A DNA stretch of 64,000 nt from an uncultured Marivita sp. (GTDB lineage: Bacteria > Pseudomonadota > Alphaproteobacteria > Rhodobacterales > Rhodobacteraceae). Of this stretch, positions 52,580-61,584 are shown piece by piece (the first letter of the stretch is position 1; every line of letters begins with the position of its first letter). Under the pieces are notes generated by a model. It was not told where the DNA came from, did no database searches, and saw only the letters and a list, made by a program, of their open reading frames with translations. Location: positions 992,001 through 1,056,000 of the forward strand of contig NZ_CANKYW010000001.1 in NCBI RefSeq assembly GCF_947488135.1. Direction: 5' to 3'. Made by a program: the position numbers and the translations under genes.

Positions 52580-53284
52580 TCATGGCGTTCGCCCCCGGCT
52601 GAGAGGCACGAAGATGCCATATTGAGACGCGTCTGACGTAATGCGTTGGGTGTCATCACCCGGGGTTTGACCCGCCTCAGCCGTTGCCGCGAACAGCGGG
52701 GCGTCGCGCCAGTCCTGTGTCCTTTGCGGGCGGCTGACTGCCTGCGCGACGTCGGTTCCATCGGCGATGAGGGGCGCGAGGATGGCGACGTAATTGCGGG
52801 TTTCATGCGGCAGGGCGCGCCCGGTATCAAGGTAGTTCTGGTACCGTGCAGGCCCGGCATTGTAGGCCGCAAGAAAACCGGGCGACCCGAACCGGTCGTA
52901 CATCTGTCGCAGATAAGCGGTACCGGCCAGGATGTTGTCGCGTCGATCGAAGGGATCATCGCCAAACCCATAAGCTGCGCGCAACTCGGCCCAGGTGCCG
53001 GGCATGATCTGCATGAGCCCCATGGCGCCTGCGGTGCTGACCGCGCGTGGATTGCCCGCACTCTCGACCTCCATGACGGCACGAATCCACGGCTGTGGGA
53101 TGCCGAACCTGCGCGAGGCTTCTGCGATATGGATGTCGATGGATTGCTGCTTAGGTGCAGGAACAGTGCGGTCTTGAGCGATCACGGCGGTCGGTGCCAC
53201 GGTGATCGGCATGCAGAGGATCAGTACAAGCGCGGTCGTGACGCCCGCGTGCTGACGGCAGTGACCGCGTTCAAGACTACGCAT
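52580..53284 (-). CDS. Conjugation-associated lytic transglycosylase (SLT fold)
   Basis: About 234 residues. Signal peptide (TTALVLILCMPITVAPTAVIA, cleavage near 34), then the SLT catalytic domain: IRAVMEVESAGNPRAVSTAGAMGLMQIMPGTW with the catalytic Glu in EVESAGNP, NILAGTAYLRQMYDRFGSPGFLAAYNAGPARYQNYL. It opens peptidoglycan for the mating channel (VirB1-like). The start at 53,284 overlaps the traF stop by eight bases. Confidence 0.9.
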   Translation of the reverse strand: MRSLERGHCRQHAGVTTALVLILCMPITVAPTAVIAQDRTVPAPKQQSIDIHIAEASRRFGIPQPWIRAVMEVESAGNPRAVSTAGAMGLMQIMPGTWAELRAAYGFGDDPFDRRDNILAGTAYLRQMYDRFGSPGFLAAYNAGPARYQNYLDTGRALPHETRNYVAILAPLIADGTDVAQAVSRPQRTQDWRDAPLFAATAEAGQTPGDDTQRITSDASQYGIFVPLSRGRTP

Positions 53285-53798
53285 CTGCCGCCCCTCCAAA
53301 TGTCCAAAGAGGGATGGCACGTCCGAGGATCGTGTCCGCTGACAAGGGCCCGAAATAGCGTCCATCGAGGCTGTCGGCGACACCAGCAAGGAGCAGGAAA
53401 ACCTCGTCCGAGCCGAGTGTGACACATCCCGTCCAACGGGGAAGCGGGCGGCCCTGTTGGTCAGCCAATGCCGCCTGGGCAACAACGGTGCCACCGATGG
53501 CGATATCGAGACCATCGCGACAGACGGTCATGCCGGAAACGGCCGCGATGCGTTTCAACAGCAAGGTATCCGCACCGACATAGCCGCGCTCAACTACCCA
53601 GGATGACAGGTCTTCCGGCAGGCGCACGGCAACGAGATCGCCCAGCGATGGCGGGTTTGACGCTCGAACGACGTAGAGGCCGATCGGCACGCTTGCTGAG
53701 GCATTCCAAATCAGACGCGGTGCGCGGTCAATCTGTGCAACTGCGAGCAGACTAAGGGACAAACCGGCCGCGAGGAGGGGAGAGACCGCCGCGCTCAT
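53277..53798 (-). CDS. traF: Conjugation signal peptidase TraF (S26 family)
   Basis: About 173 residues with an N-terminal membrane anchor (PLLAAGLSLSLLAVAQID) and the S26 catalytic pair: Ser in SASVPIGLYVV (S-x-P-x-G) and Lys in LLLKRIAAVSG, then the C-terminal DGRYFGPLSADTILGRAIPLW box. In RP4-type systems TraF matures and cyclises the TrbC pilin, so it likely acts on the pilin encoded at 40,420-40,746. Overlaps the DUF2840 gene by four bases. Confidence 0.88.
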   Translation of the reverse strand: MSAAVSPLLAAGLSLSLLAVAQIDRAPRLIWNASASVPIGLYVVRASNPPSLGDLVAVRLPEDLSSWVVERGYVGADTLLLKRIAAVSGMTVCRDGLDIAIGGTVVAQAALADQQGRPLPRWTGCVTLGSDEVFLLLAGVADSLDGRYFGPLSADTILGRAIPLWTFGGAADA

Positions 53799-54253
53799 GT
53801 CGTCACCATGCGGCGCTTGAGCCAGGCCGCATGCCGGGCAGGGGTGTAAGGCCGGGGTTCCAATGCCGCGGCCAGGCGGTTGTGGACGTGCCGCCAATGA
53901 TCGGGACAGACATCTTCCGGTGCGATGCCATAGCTTTCCACGATGTCGACGGACCGCAGCGCGGCCTCGACCTTGGGCCAGCTGGAGAGGCGCAGCAAAA
54001 GCTCTCCGCCTGGCGTGACACAGGGCACCGTGGAGCAGGGCTCGCCAGCGCCGACGGCGCGCAGAATGTCGATCCGGCTTTCAACGGTGCCGTGGTCGTT
54101 CGACGACCAGCGGATGAGCGCGAAGATCGCGCCGGGAGCGAAGGCCACGCGCTTTTCCGTGCGCGTCAGGATGGTTTCCCCGGCCATCTGACCGAAACGG
54201 ATCCAGCGCTCGATACGCCCTTCGATCCAGGTGAGGTGGACAAGTGTCTGCAT
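53795..54253 (-). CDS. DUF2840 family protein of the conjugation module
   Basis: A 152-residue soluble protein: LTWIEGRIERWIRFGQMAGETILTRTEKRVAFAPGAIFALIRWSSNDHGT, ending EPRPYTPARHAAWLKRRM. DUF2840 is a family of unknown function found almost only between the HTH gene and traF in such elements. The start at 54,253 excludes a long shadow extension. ATGA overlap with traF. Confidence 0.88.
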   Translation of the reverse strand: MQTLVHLTWIEGRIERWIRFGQMAGETILTRTEKRVAFAPGAIFALIRWSSNDHGTVESRIDILRAVGAGEPCSTVPCVTPGGELLLRLSSWPKVEAALRSVDIVESYGIAPEDVCPDHWRHVHNRLAAALEPRPYTPARHAAWLKRRMVTT

Positions 54254-54257
54254 CGGC

Positions 54258-54539
54258 TCAGCGCCCACGCCGCAGATAGGCCGGCGAAACGGCGGCATGG
54301 CGTTTGGCGGGTAGAACGCGGTCTTCGGTCTCGTCCGAGGTCGAGGTCTTCTCGCCCCTCGTGACCCAGGCCTGCAGATCGTCGACCGCATAGACGACAC
54401 GCCCGCCGATTTTTGAGTACCGCGGGCCGGTCCCGTAGGTCCTGTGTTTTTCCAGCGTACGACCGGACAGGCCGAGAAAGCGGGCGGCTTCCGGGGTTCT
54501 GAGGTAGCGGGGCGGCAGTCCTTCGTTGGGGTCGGGCAT
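54258..54539 (-). CDS. Helix-turn-helix (excisionase/AlpA-like) DNA-binding protein
   Basis: A 93-residue protein with a MerR-like winged helix: RYLRTPEAARFLGLSGRTLEKHRTYGTGPRYSKIGGRVVYAVDDLQAWV, then a basic tail. This type is used by excisionases and small activators of mobile elements. It starts the DUF2840-traF-transglycosylase run four bases upstream of DUF2840 and may regulate transfer genes or excision. Confidence 0.85.
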   Translation of the reverse strand: MPDPNEGLPPRYLRTPEAARFLGLSGRTLEKHRTYGTGPRYSKIGGRVVYAVDDLQAWVTRGEKTSTSDETEDRVLPAKRHAAVSPAYLRRGR

Positions 54540-54715
54540 TTGAGCATCTCCGGTGGTTAGGCCTCGCGACGGCGCGTCGCGGGCTGTCGGAGGTCATCAA
54601 AACGGAGAAGGGTGCCTGGGAGGGATGACGAAGATCGCGGCGCGAAAACGTCACCCCCATAGTCCAACAGGAGCGGGGCCTGATGAGGGTTCGAACTTCG
54701 GGGATTACGCGGCGA

Positions 54716-55460
54716 TCACTTGCGCGGCTTGGAGCGCCCCGTTGGACCGCGACCGAGAAGGAGAAAGCGATAGCCTTTGGTGGTCAGATGCGTGCCATGG
54801 GCCGACAGTCGGGTGATCTGGGCCTTGAGAGAGCTGGTCTTCCAATGCTCGCGCGACACAGCCTCCGCGCCGAACAAATGCCGTGCGATCGTCTGGTAGC
54901 TCGCGCTGTGTCGGCGCGCATCGAGCGTGCGCAGTGCAAGCTGGATGCGCCGCCGCTGCTGCGCCGTCAGGGGCGGAGGGGATCGTTTGTGATGCAGCAG
55001 TTGCGCGCGGAGCGCCTCGAGCGAATTGATCCGCGCTGTCCAATGCTCGTCCAGCGGTACCAGGATGCCGAGGGGCCGATGCAGGTTCTTGGCATCCAGC
55101 ACGAGCAACGCGCCCGTTTTGAGGCGCACATACATCAAGCCGTCCTGCGTTCCGATGACGGTCAGATCATCTGTATCGATACGTGTCGCCGTGGTGTCGC
55201 CGCCAGGGACCGGCACAGCATACCCGACCGCTGCCGGAGCGATTGATGGCTTCCAGAAAACGGGTGCTTTGGGTGCGTTGATGTCCGGATCAACCGGGAA
55301 ATCGTAACCCCCATGCAGCCGGTGATTTCAATCCATCCCGCATTCGCGGGTAATCGGCGCGATAGTCGGAATTGCGGCGCAAGCATTCCCAGGCCAGCCC
55401 GGACAGGTCGAGACTGTCGAAATGCTTGTAAGCCGCTTCGTCTTGCCAATTTTTGGTCAT
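54716..55460 (-). pseudogene. DUF6499-DUF2285 element regulator, frameshifted at a G5 run
   Basis: The ATG at 55,460 begins NWQDEAAYKHFDSLDLSGLAWECLRRNSDYRADY, the DUF6499 domain, and reads to AAW. It then meets a five-G run (minus strand; C5 at 55,308-55,312) and soon a stop. Removing one G restores AWGYDFPVDPDINAPKAPVFWKPSIAPAA and continues into the DUF2285 part (LTAQQRRRIQLALRTLDARRHSASYQTIARHLFG...GYRFLLLG) for a 247-residue protein of normal layout. Either a real one-base insertion, a phase-variable tract or a sequencing error. The C-terminal half alone could start at 55,216. Confidence 0.8.
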
Positions 55461-55591
55461 GGCGAAGCTCCGCGTCAGCTGTTTCGATGGACAATGAGTA
55501 TAGCTTGGTGACGCGTCAAAACGACGGCAGGACCGATTGCCCTGCGCAACCTGCGCGGGTGTTCGCCGATGTCTTACGGATAAGGCGAAGT

Positions 55592-55864
55592 TCAGCCAGC
55601 ACCGCCCTCAAGCAGCTTGCGATAGCCGTGCTCCGTCATCCAACGAGCGCGGGCGAGGTGGCTGTCGTACATCTTTTTGGCACGCTCCGGTTCTTTGGCG
55701 GCATCGATCCCGAACAGAATCTCACTGACTTCCTGCAGGCTGGCACCGCTTTCAGCGGCATCAAACAGGCGCAAGTACAGCGTCATATGCGCGTGGTCGT
55801 AATCGGTCAGCTCATCGCTTTGTGGTGCGAGATCAGCGATCGGCGTGGTGCCGGTGGCAGACAT
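55592..55864 (-). CDS. Short DUF2285-like protein
   Basis: A 90-residue protein: LTDYDHAHMTLYLRLFDAAESGASLQEVSEILFGIDAAKEPERAKKMYDSHLARARWMTEHGYRKLL. It has the same helix-loop pattern (LFG, then HLARARWM, then GYRxLL) as the DUF2285 domain encoded just downstream, and probably binds DNA. The start at 55,864 has GAGGGGG upstream. It is transcribed divergently from the XRE regulator at 56,005. Confidence 0.78.
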   Translation of the reverse strand: MSATGTTPIADLAPQSDELTDYDHAHMTLYLRLFDAAESGASLQEVSEILFGIDAAKEPERAKKMYDSHLARARWMTEHGYRKLLEGGAG

Positions 55865-56004
55865 GATTCCCCCTCGCCGTTGGGCGTTAAGGCTCATAAC
55901 AGCACATCAGATTGCATGTGCAAGGTCGGATTGCGGTCAGTCAAACTGTAGATGAGTATTATAATACGTCGCACCAAAATACGCGATAGGTTCTTTACTC
56001 GCGG

Positions 56005-56226
56005 ATGGACATCCGCGTTGTTTTTGCAAGGAATCTCAAGCACTACCGCCAACGGCGCGGGCTGACACAGGCCGCATTGGCGGCGGCGATGGATGTCGAC
56101 CGCGCCCATGTCAGCGCGATGGAGCGCGGCCAACAGAACGTCACCCTGCAAACCCTGCAGCGGGTCGCAGCGCATCTGGACGTGACGCCCGCCAAGCTGA
56201 TCGAAGAACACTCGGAACTCGACTAG
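56005..56226 (+). CDS. XRE-family helix-turn-helix regulator
   Basis: A 73-residue Cro/C1-type repressor: FARNLKHYRQRRGLTQAALAAAMDVDRAHVSAMERGQQNVTLQTLQRVAAHLDVTPAKLI. It is the only plus-strand gene in this part of the element and faces away from the DUF2285 operon, a layout typical of a mobile-element switch. No clear ribosome site; the leader is very AT-rich (about 55,940-56,000) and probably holds both promoters. Confidence 0.87.
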   Translation: MDIRVVFARNLKHYRQRRGLTQAALAAAMDVDRAHVSAMERGQQNVTLQTLQRVAAHLDVTPAKLIEEHSELD

Positions 56227-56328
56227 GGTATCAGGATCACGAAATCTCTATCTGGTTTCGCAGGCCGGAATGGATAGAGGCACTGGATTGCTTGGACGGG
56301 TGAGTTTGGTTGACTGCCCGAGTTCTGT

Positions 56329-56645
56329 TTATCGGCCGCGCGCTTTTCTGCGCGTGATCCAGTCGGCCCCGGCATAGGTCACGGCGTGGACATGCATCTC
56401 ACGGGCTTCACCGTCGACGGTAAAGCGACCACGGCCTTGCGACCTGCAGGAACTGCGCGCAGTTCGGGTGCGCTCTCGTCCCGGCAGTTGCCCTTTTGCG
56501 GCAGGTCGGTAAGGCTGGCAATAGTAGCCTCGATTTCGTCCAGTCTGCGCGCGGCGGATTGCGGGCCGGCATAGTCGATAAGCCAGCATGTGATGGCGTT
56601 GAGATCATCCGTGACCGCAGGATGGAACCGGATGCGATAGCTCAC
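56329..56645 (-). pseudogene. parE: ParE/RelE-type toxin, frameshifted
   Basis: The ATG at 56,645 opens SYRIRFHPAVTDDLNAITCWLIDYAGPQSAARRLDEIEATIASL, the ParE fold, through LRAVPAGRKAVVA. A base is then missing in a short T run (plus strand AAA at 56,422-56,424), and the rest of the toxin, FTVDGEAREMHVHAVTYAGADWITRRKARGR, follows in the next frame to the stop at 56,329. Read as is, the protein is 88 residues and lacks the last beta-strands. Overlaps the antitoxin gene by four bases, as usual for parDE. Confidence 0.82.
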
Positions 56646-56911
56646 GCCTCGCGCGCTGTCTGAAGGCCGGCCCGGGCGGCGGCAAAGGCTTTCTCCGCCG
56701 AGACATAGTCGGCGCGCGGCCTGTCGAGCCGCGCCCGAATTTTTTCGGCCATCGCGCCAAGGGCCAACTCGCGTTCCTCTTCATCGCGCATCATCTGCTC
56801 CAGAGCCGCTGCCACAGCCGCGCTTTGCGAGGCGAAGACGCCTTGGCCCACCTTGTCGGTCAGGAACCGATGGTGGCGGTCGGTGAAGCTGATGGTTGTC
56901 TTGACGGTCAT
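56642..56911 (-). CDS. parD: ParD-like antitoxin (CopG/ribbon-helix-helix)
   Basis: An 89-residue antitoxin: VKTTISFTDRHHRFLTDKVGQGVFASQSAAVAAALEQMMRDEEERELALGAMAEKIRARL, an N-terminal ribbon-helix-helix followed by the helical toxin-binding tail. The start at 56,911 excludes an unrelated 17-codon extension. It lies directly upstream of the toxin with ATGA overlap and would normally stabilise the element; the toxin partner here is frameshifted. Confidence 0.85.
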   Translation of the reverse strand: MTVKTTISFTDRHHRFLTDKVGQGVFASQSAAVAAALEQMMRDEEERELALGAMAEKIRARLDRPRADYVSAEKAFAAARAGLQTAREA

Positions 56912-57090
56912 GCTGGGCTCCGAGTTATGACTTAGCCATATAGGCGAAGGCTTGAAGACCAACAGATTCTTCGAGGAGGACGGGTAGCGGACCTTCGCCG
57001 CTAAAGCGAACTATCCTGCAATCGAGCGAGAAGCGGACCTTCGTTTTGCAAGTTTCTGGTACCACAATGAAGTTTTTTGGCTCTAGTCCC

Positions 57091-60000
57091 TTATGGTTCT
57101 GATCTCGGCCAGCGTAGCTTGCCGCGGCCAACGCGCGATGCTTGTACCAGCCTAGTTTTTCCCGGCGAATGCCCAAAGAACAGGCTTGGATTGGGATCTA
57201 CCGCCGACTTCCTGAATGCAGCTACCAGCTGGTAGTCTGGGGTGGCTAGCCAAGTTCGACCTTCACCTTCGTCGGTGACAATCCGATAAAGGCCGGCGGG
57301 TGGACTAGACGCGGTATCGAGCAGACGTTTGTAGTGTTCGACCGACCATTTCTGAATGCCGCCACTCAGGGCCTCCGTTCGGAACCGCGCCCACAGCGCC
57401 GCTGTGTCGGGCGTCGGCCAATCACCAGCATCGGTGTAGGTCGTGATCTTGTCAGATTCGAGCCAGGTCCGCATTTCGGCGGGTGTAACGAAGACCGGAT
57501 TGGTATCTTCGATCGCGGCTATCGCGGCGCGTCTTGATGGAAGACCGGCACGGATCAACATCGCTGCCATAAACTGTGGCACGCCAGTTTCGATCGTTGC
57601 CGCGGCACCGCCCGCCACTGTCTCCGGCGACCAGCCAAGCGAAATGCGGCGGGTACGGACTGCTTCCAACGCCCAGACCAAACGATAGGTGAAGGCTTCC
57701 TCGACTGCCCGCATATTCTGCGGTCCGATCTTGGCAACATCCTCGCCGGAAACCCAGCTGCGCAGGATTTCCTTCCAATTCGCCGGCAGCGCGTTCGTCT
57801 TGTCGGGGATGAAAGGCCGCATAAACAACAGACGTTCCCCGAGACCGCAGAGGGCGTCGACAAGCTCTTCGACATCGCCACTTAGCGCAGCAACGTCGGC
57901 TCGATCTAGGAGTTCGGCTAATTCGTCCGCCATGGCATCAATGGCGAGGCCAGCCTCGAGCCCAACACCCATCGCGAAGTGTCCACGCCGCGCCTGCGTT
58001 GTAGTGGTCTTCCATATGAGATCGGCGCGCACCTCGAACACCTTCTTGTGCAATGGCGCGATGTCCTCGTCTTCTCGGGCTATCTGGCGCGCCCAAAGTG
58101 ACCCTTTAAGCGCCTCGTCTAAGAGCTTCGGCAGATCGGTCCGGTCGGAATCCAGTGCTTCGATCAGCCCAAATACAGTCGCATCGAGGCGTTCGACGAT
58201 TTGCGAAAGCGGTTCCTCTTCAATAGTCTCTTCTTCGCCATCGCCGTCTTCATCATTATCGTTATCAGCCTCGTACTCCGCACCAGCTGCCAAGCGCTCG
58301 GTGACTGCGGCTTCCTCCGCAGGAGATCTCCATGCTTCGCGAGCATTGGCAAGATACTCCCAAGCATCATCGCGCTCCAGAACACCCTCACGGGACAGGC
58401 GTTCAAGGATCTCCGCGACGATTTGGATAAGGCCGCTCTTCAGCGTACGGGCTTTGGCGGAAGCAACCAGCTTACGCCACTCTCTTCTCCGCCACCTGAT
58501 CTTGTCGAACATCACGTGGAGGATAAGACCTTCGACATCCACGAAAGCGCGCCCCGCACGCCCGGCGACATTCGCGAACTCCTCGCCTTTAATTTTCTCG
58601 GATGCTCGATACAGCGCAGGCACCAGTAGGACGGCGGCGTTGAGGTTAAGACCCTGTGACAGCGTCGGCGATGCTACAATGACCTTCAGGACTCCCTCGG
58701 ATAGCAGGGTTTCCAACTCGCGGAGAAACGGGGCCGGAAGCCGACCGTGGTGGATGGCGACGCCTGCTTTCAGGCAGGCGACAGCAGGGTGCTCTTCTCC
58801 AAGCCACTCCTTGCCGACTTCCAGGGCGCGGGCAATCGACGCCTCATCCTCCAACAACGGGTCCAGATAGCCACGCTTGCAGAGGTCCACGACCTGCTTG
58901 CCGTAGCTTTCAACCCAATTCGCCTGGGTGGAGAAGATCAGAGTCCTTTTGCCCTGGCCAGCGAACTCCCATGCAGCGAACAAGGTGAGATGCGAGTTCT
59001 TGCGCGGATAGGGCTTCTTCTCCTTTCCTCGCGCCGGCTTTTCCACGACGAACTTGTCAAGGAACGGACCGTTGTCGTCGAGGTCGAGACGGAGGAGTGC
59101 GTCCCTACCTCGCCACGTGAGCGCACCAAACCGTTGTCGGGTTGGTCGCCAGTTTGAGAGCACCGGATCGCCGGGCTCGTCGGAACGTATCCACGCAGTG
59201 AGATCGTCGAGTTCATCGCCGCTGGGAAGGATTGCTGACAGACAGACAATTCGGCGGTTCGCAGCGTCTGCGCGCCGAAGCAGGCGCTGCACCAGCGTCT
59301 CATATCGGATCTCACGTTCGCTCGGGCCGATCATGTGGCCTTCGTCGAGGACGATCAGGCCGACATCGTCGATCAGCGATGGGTCGCTTCGCAGCGCGAA
59401 ATCGAGCTTCTCAGGCGTAGCTATGATGATTTCGCGGCTGCGCAATGCGTCTTCATCACCAGCCGAAAGACCGCTCGCGCCATAAAGAGAGGAGACGCTG
59501 AAGCCGAGGGGCGCGAAAGTCTTTTTGAAGGATCGCTCAGTTTGTGCCGACAGCGCGCGCAGCGGTGTGACAATCAGCACCCGGCGCGCTGATGACAGGG
59601 TCATCAATGCGGCGATTTCGGCCACCCGTGTCTTGCCCGCACTGGTCGGCAATGCGACAACCAGATCATCCGTGACGTCGGTGGAGCGCCGGGCTGCTTC
59701 GCGCTGCGATGGCCATAACTCCACCTCAGCAGTCTTCCGAGCATAGAGCGAAGAGATGAATAGCCTGCGCAGGTCCGGGTATCGTTCCTCCGTTCCTTCC
59801 GGTGGCTCGGTCGGCAAGTTTTTGTGCAGAGAATGCTGCCACAGATCATCGATAAGGTGCCGACAAAGGTTCGACATCCACCACAGGGGTACATTCTCCG
59901 CATTGTCTGCAAGACTGACTGCGGCGTCGAGCAACACCCTTGCTGTCTCGATCGGCTCGGTGTCGCCCGTCTCAAGTGCGAAATCAAAATACGCCAGCGC

Positions 60001-60591
60001 CCGGCAGATCGTCGTGTTGAGGATGGTCGACAGTACCTCATCGACATCGGGCTCGTCACCCCGTAGCGCCTCGGCGATCTGCTCATCCTTGTGAGCGTCG
60101 TCGTCCAGCCACTCACGAACGAAGCCACGCAATTGGCTGAGATCGCGCAGGATCAGATGTCGGATCGCTGTTTCGCCGGGTGAGGTGTTGAGATCGCCAG
60201 CGGTCTCATTGAAGAGCGAATAGGCAACGGCTGAAAATCCGGCGAGATGATATGCTGCGGCGGCGATGGTGCGGCGGAAGCCCCGGTCTGGCGACTCAGG
60301 ATCACCATTGCGAACAAGGGCTTCGAAGGCGTTCGCAGCGCGCTCGAACGCCTTGCTGGTCAATTCCGAGGTGCCGGCCAAAGCACGCAAGGCCATAGCG
60401 CCACGAAGCAGGGCGAAGCCGTGTTCAGCGAGATCGGTTTCGATCGTGGTGCCGAGCTGCGGCGCATTCGGCGGCAGCACACCGTTTTCGCGCATCAGTG
60501 ACCAGGCTGTGCCGCGATACAGGAGGCGTCCGAGTATACCATCGGCGGTCGCGGTCGTCAGGAAGGTGGTCAGTTCATCAACCGACTCCAC
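57091..60591 (-). CDS. hamB: Hachiman anti-phage helicase HamB
   Basis: A 1166-residue superfamily 2 helicase. Walker A is ALPTSAGKTRVAEIAAL (about 313-329), TPLRAL (motif Ia), motif II DEGH (416-419), motif III SAILPSG, and the second RecA lobe has ASPTLSQGLNLNAAVLLV and GRAGRAFVDVEG (motif VI). Long helical N- and C-terminal regions match HamB architecture. The start is GTG at 60,591 with AGGAGG upstream, overlapping hamA by 14 bases. In Hachiman, HamB senses damaged or invading DNA and releases HamA to degrade DNA. Confidence 0.88.
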   Translation of the reverse strand: MESVDELTTFLTTATADGILGRLLYRGTAWSLMRENGVLPPNAPQLGTTIETDLAEHGFALLRGAMALRALAGTSELTSKAFERAANAFEALVRNGDPESPDRGFRRTIAAAAYHLAGFSAVAYSLFNETAGDLNTSPGETAIRHLILRDLSQLRGFVREWLDDDAHKDEQIAEALRGDEPDVDEVLSTILNTTICRALAYFDFALETGDTEPIETARVLLDAAVSLADNAENVPLWWMSNLCRHLIDDLWQHSLHKNLPTEPPEGTEERYPDLRRLFISSLYARKTAEVELWPSQREAARRSTDVTDDLVVALPTSAGKTRVAEIAALMTLSSARRVLIVTPLRALSAQTERSFKKTFAPLGFSVSSLYGASGLSAGDEDALRSREIIIATPEKLDFALRSDPSLIDDVGLIVLDEGHMIGPSEREIRYETLVQRLLRRADAANRRIVCLSAILPSGDELDDLTAWIRSDEPGDPVLSNWRPTRQRFGALTWRGRDALLRLDLDDNGPFLDKFVVEKPARGKEKKPYPRKNSHLTLFAAWEFAGQGKRTLIFSTQANWVESYGKQVVDLCKRGYLDPLLEDEASIARALEVGKEWLGEEHPAVACLKAGVAIHHGRLPAPFLRELETLLSEGVLKVIVASPTLSQGLNLNAAVLLVPALYRASEKIKGEEFANVAGRAGRAFVDVEGLILHVMFDKIRWRRREWRKLVASAKARTLKSGLIQIVAEILERLSREGVLERDDAWEYLANAREAWRSPAEEAAVTERLAAGAEYEADNDNDEDGDGEEETIEEEPLSQIVERLDATVFGLIEALDSDRTDLPKLLDEALKGSLWARQIAREDEDIAPLHKKVFEVRADLIWKTTTTQARRGHFAMGVGLEAGLAIDAMADELAELLDRADVAALSGDVEELVDALCGLGERLLFMRPFIPDKTNALPANWKEILRSWVSGEDVAKIGPQNMRAVEEAFTYRLVWALEAVRTRRISLGWSPETVAGGAAATIETGVPQFMAAMLIRAGLPSRRAAIAAIEDTNPVFVTPAEMRTWLESDKITTYTDAGDWPTPDTAALWARFRTEALSGGIQKWSVEHYKRLLDTASSPPAGLYRIVTDEGEGRTWLATPDYQLVAAFRKSAVDPNPSLFFGHSPGKTRLVQASRVGRGKLRWPRSEP

Positions 60592-61360
60592 GGTCTTCCG
60601 CCTCCTGGTAAATGGCTGCGATGAAGTCTTGGTGGTCTTCGATGTGAATATTCACGACATATTGGTCGCGATTGGTGCCCGCCGCCTCGAGGTCCTTTTT
60701 CAACGAACCGTGCGGACCGTTGCCCGACACGGTGAAAAGCATGTGATCGATGCGATCCGCGCGGAGAGATTTAATGCCTACTTCATCGCGAAGGCTGCGG
60801 CCCAGTGTATTGTCGTCCGCATCGTCGCTCTCCAGCAAGCGGTTGGCAACGAACAGCAATGAGTCGGGTGTGCAGCGACCGCTATCGCGGTTGAGCACCT
60901 TGCGAGCGCTCTTAACTGTAGACTTGCCGAGCACCTTGTTACTCTTGGCTTCGCCTTTCAGGAGCCAGAGCTTCTCGCCTTCGCCGTCATACCCGGCGCC
61001 GATGAAGTCGTCGCCACGCATGGCCATATTGCGGCCGTCCTTATAACGGAGACGACGCACCGGAACACGGAGACCAATCTCCTCTTCAACTAGCTCGGTC
61101 GCCAGAATTTCGCCAAGATCGCCTGATCGGCCCCTAGAAGTCTGCGGCATCGCCTCGCTAAGTATCTCTGCGGCAACCTTGTATCCGAGGCGATCCACGT
61201 CCTCGGCAATGCGCTCCAAGCGATCGTAATGCGACCGGATCGTTTCTGCCAAGTCATCGTGGATCTCGTCGCGTCCACCGTCCTTCTCGACATAGGTCCA
61301 GAAATACTTGCGGTTATCTTGCTGCTTGGTTGGCACACACCATCTTTTGTAAAGCTTCAA
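60578..61360 (-). CDS. hamA: Hachiman anti-phage nuclease HamA (DUF1837)
   Basis: A 260-residue DUF1837 protein with a PD-(D/E)xK-like nuclease core. GDLGEILATELVEEEIG (Glu84) is followed by RGDDFIGAGYDGEGEKLWLLKGEAKS, giving the metal-binding Asp117-118 and the E-x-K pair Glu137/Lys139. It is the upstream gene and overlaps hamB, the diagnostic two-gene Hachiman order. HamA cuts DNA non-specifically once freed by HamB, leading to abortive defence. Catalytic residues look intact. Confidence 0.88.
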   Translation of the reverse strand: MKLYKRWCVPTKQQDNRKYFWTYVEKDGGRDEIHDDLAETIRSHYDRLERIAEDVDRLGYKVAAEILSEAMPQTSRGRSGDLGEILATELVEEEIGLRVPVRRLRYKDGRNMAMRGDDFIGAGYDGEGEKLWLLKGEAKSNKVLGKSTVKSARKVLNRDSGRCTPDSLLFVANRLLESDDADDNTLGRSLRDEVGIKSLRADRIDHMLFTVSGNGPHGSLKKDLEAAGTNRDQYVVNIHIEDHQDFIAAIYQEAEDRGVG

Positions 61361-61584
61361 ATAGATTCCTCGCTCGATCTATCGTCACCCCTAGTCCGAC
61401 CGAGCCAAATACACTGGGCTGAGGTCGTTTAGTTCCGCGCATGTCGGCCTATATCTGCCAAGAGGCAACAATCCATCTGATTCTGAAAGAGTTGTGCTCG
61501 GGGCCCTACAATGGTCACCTCCGATACGTCGCCTAAAAAATTGGCTTGAGGCCTGCGGCACCTTGGACCGGACTAAGGTTGAAG

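Noticed and set aside
57689-58870. 393-codon plus-strand ORF opposite hamB
   Set aside because: Ser/Arg-rich composition of a reverse-frame shadow, no ribosome site, fully inside the helicase gene.
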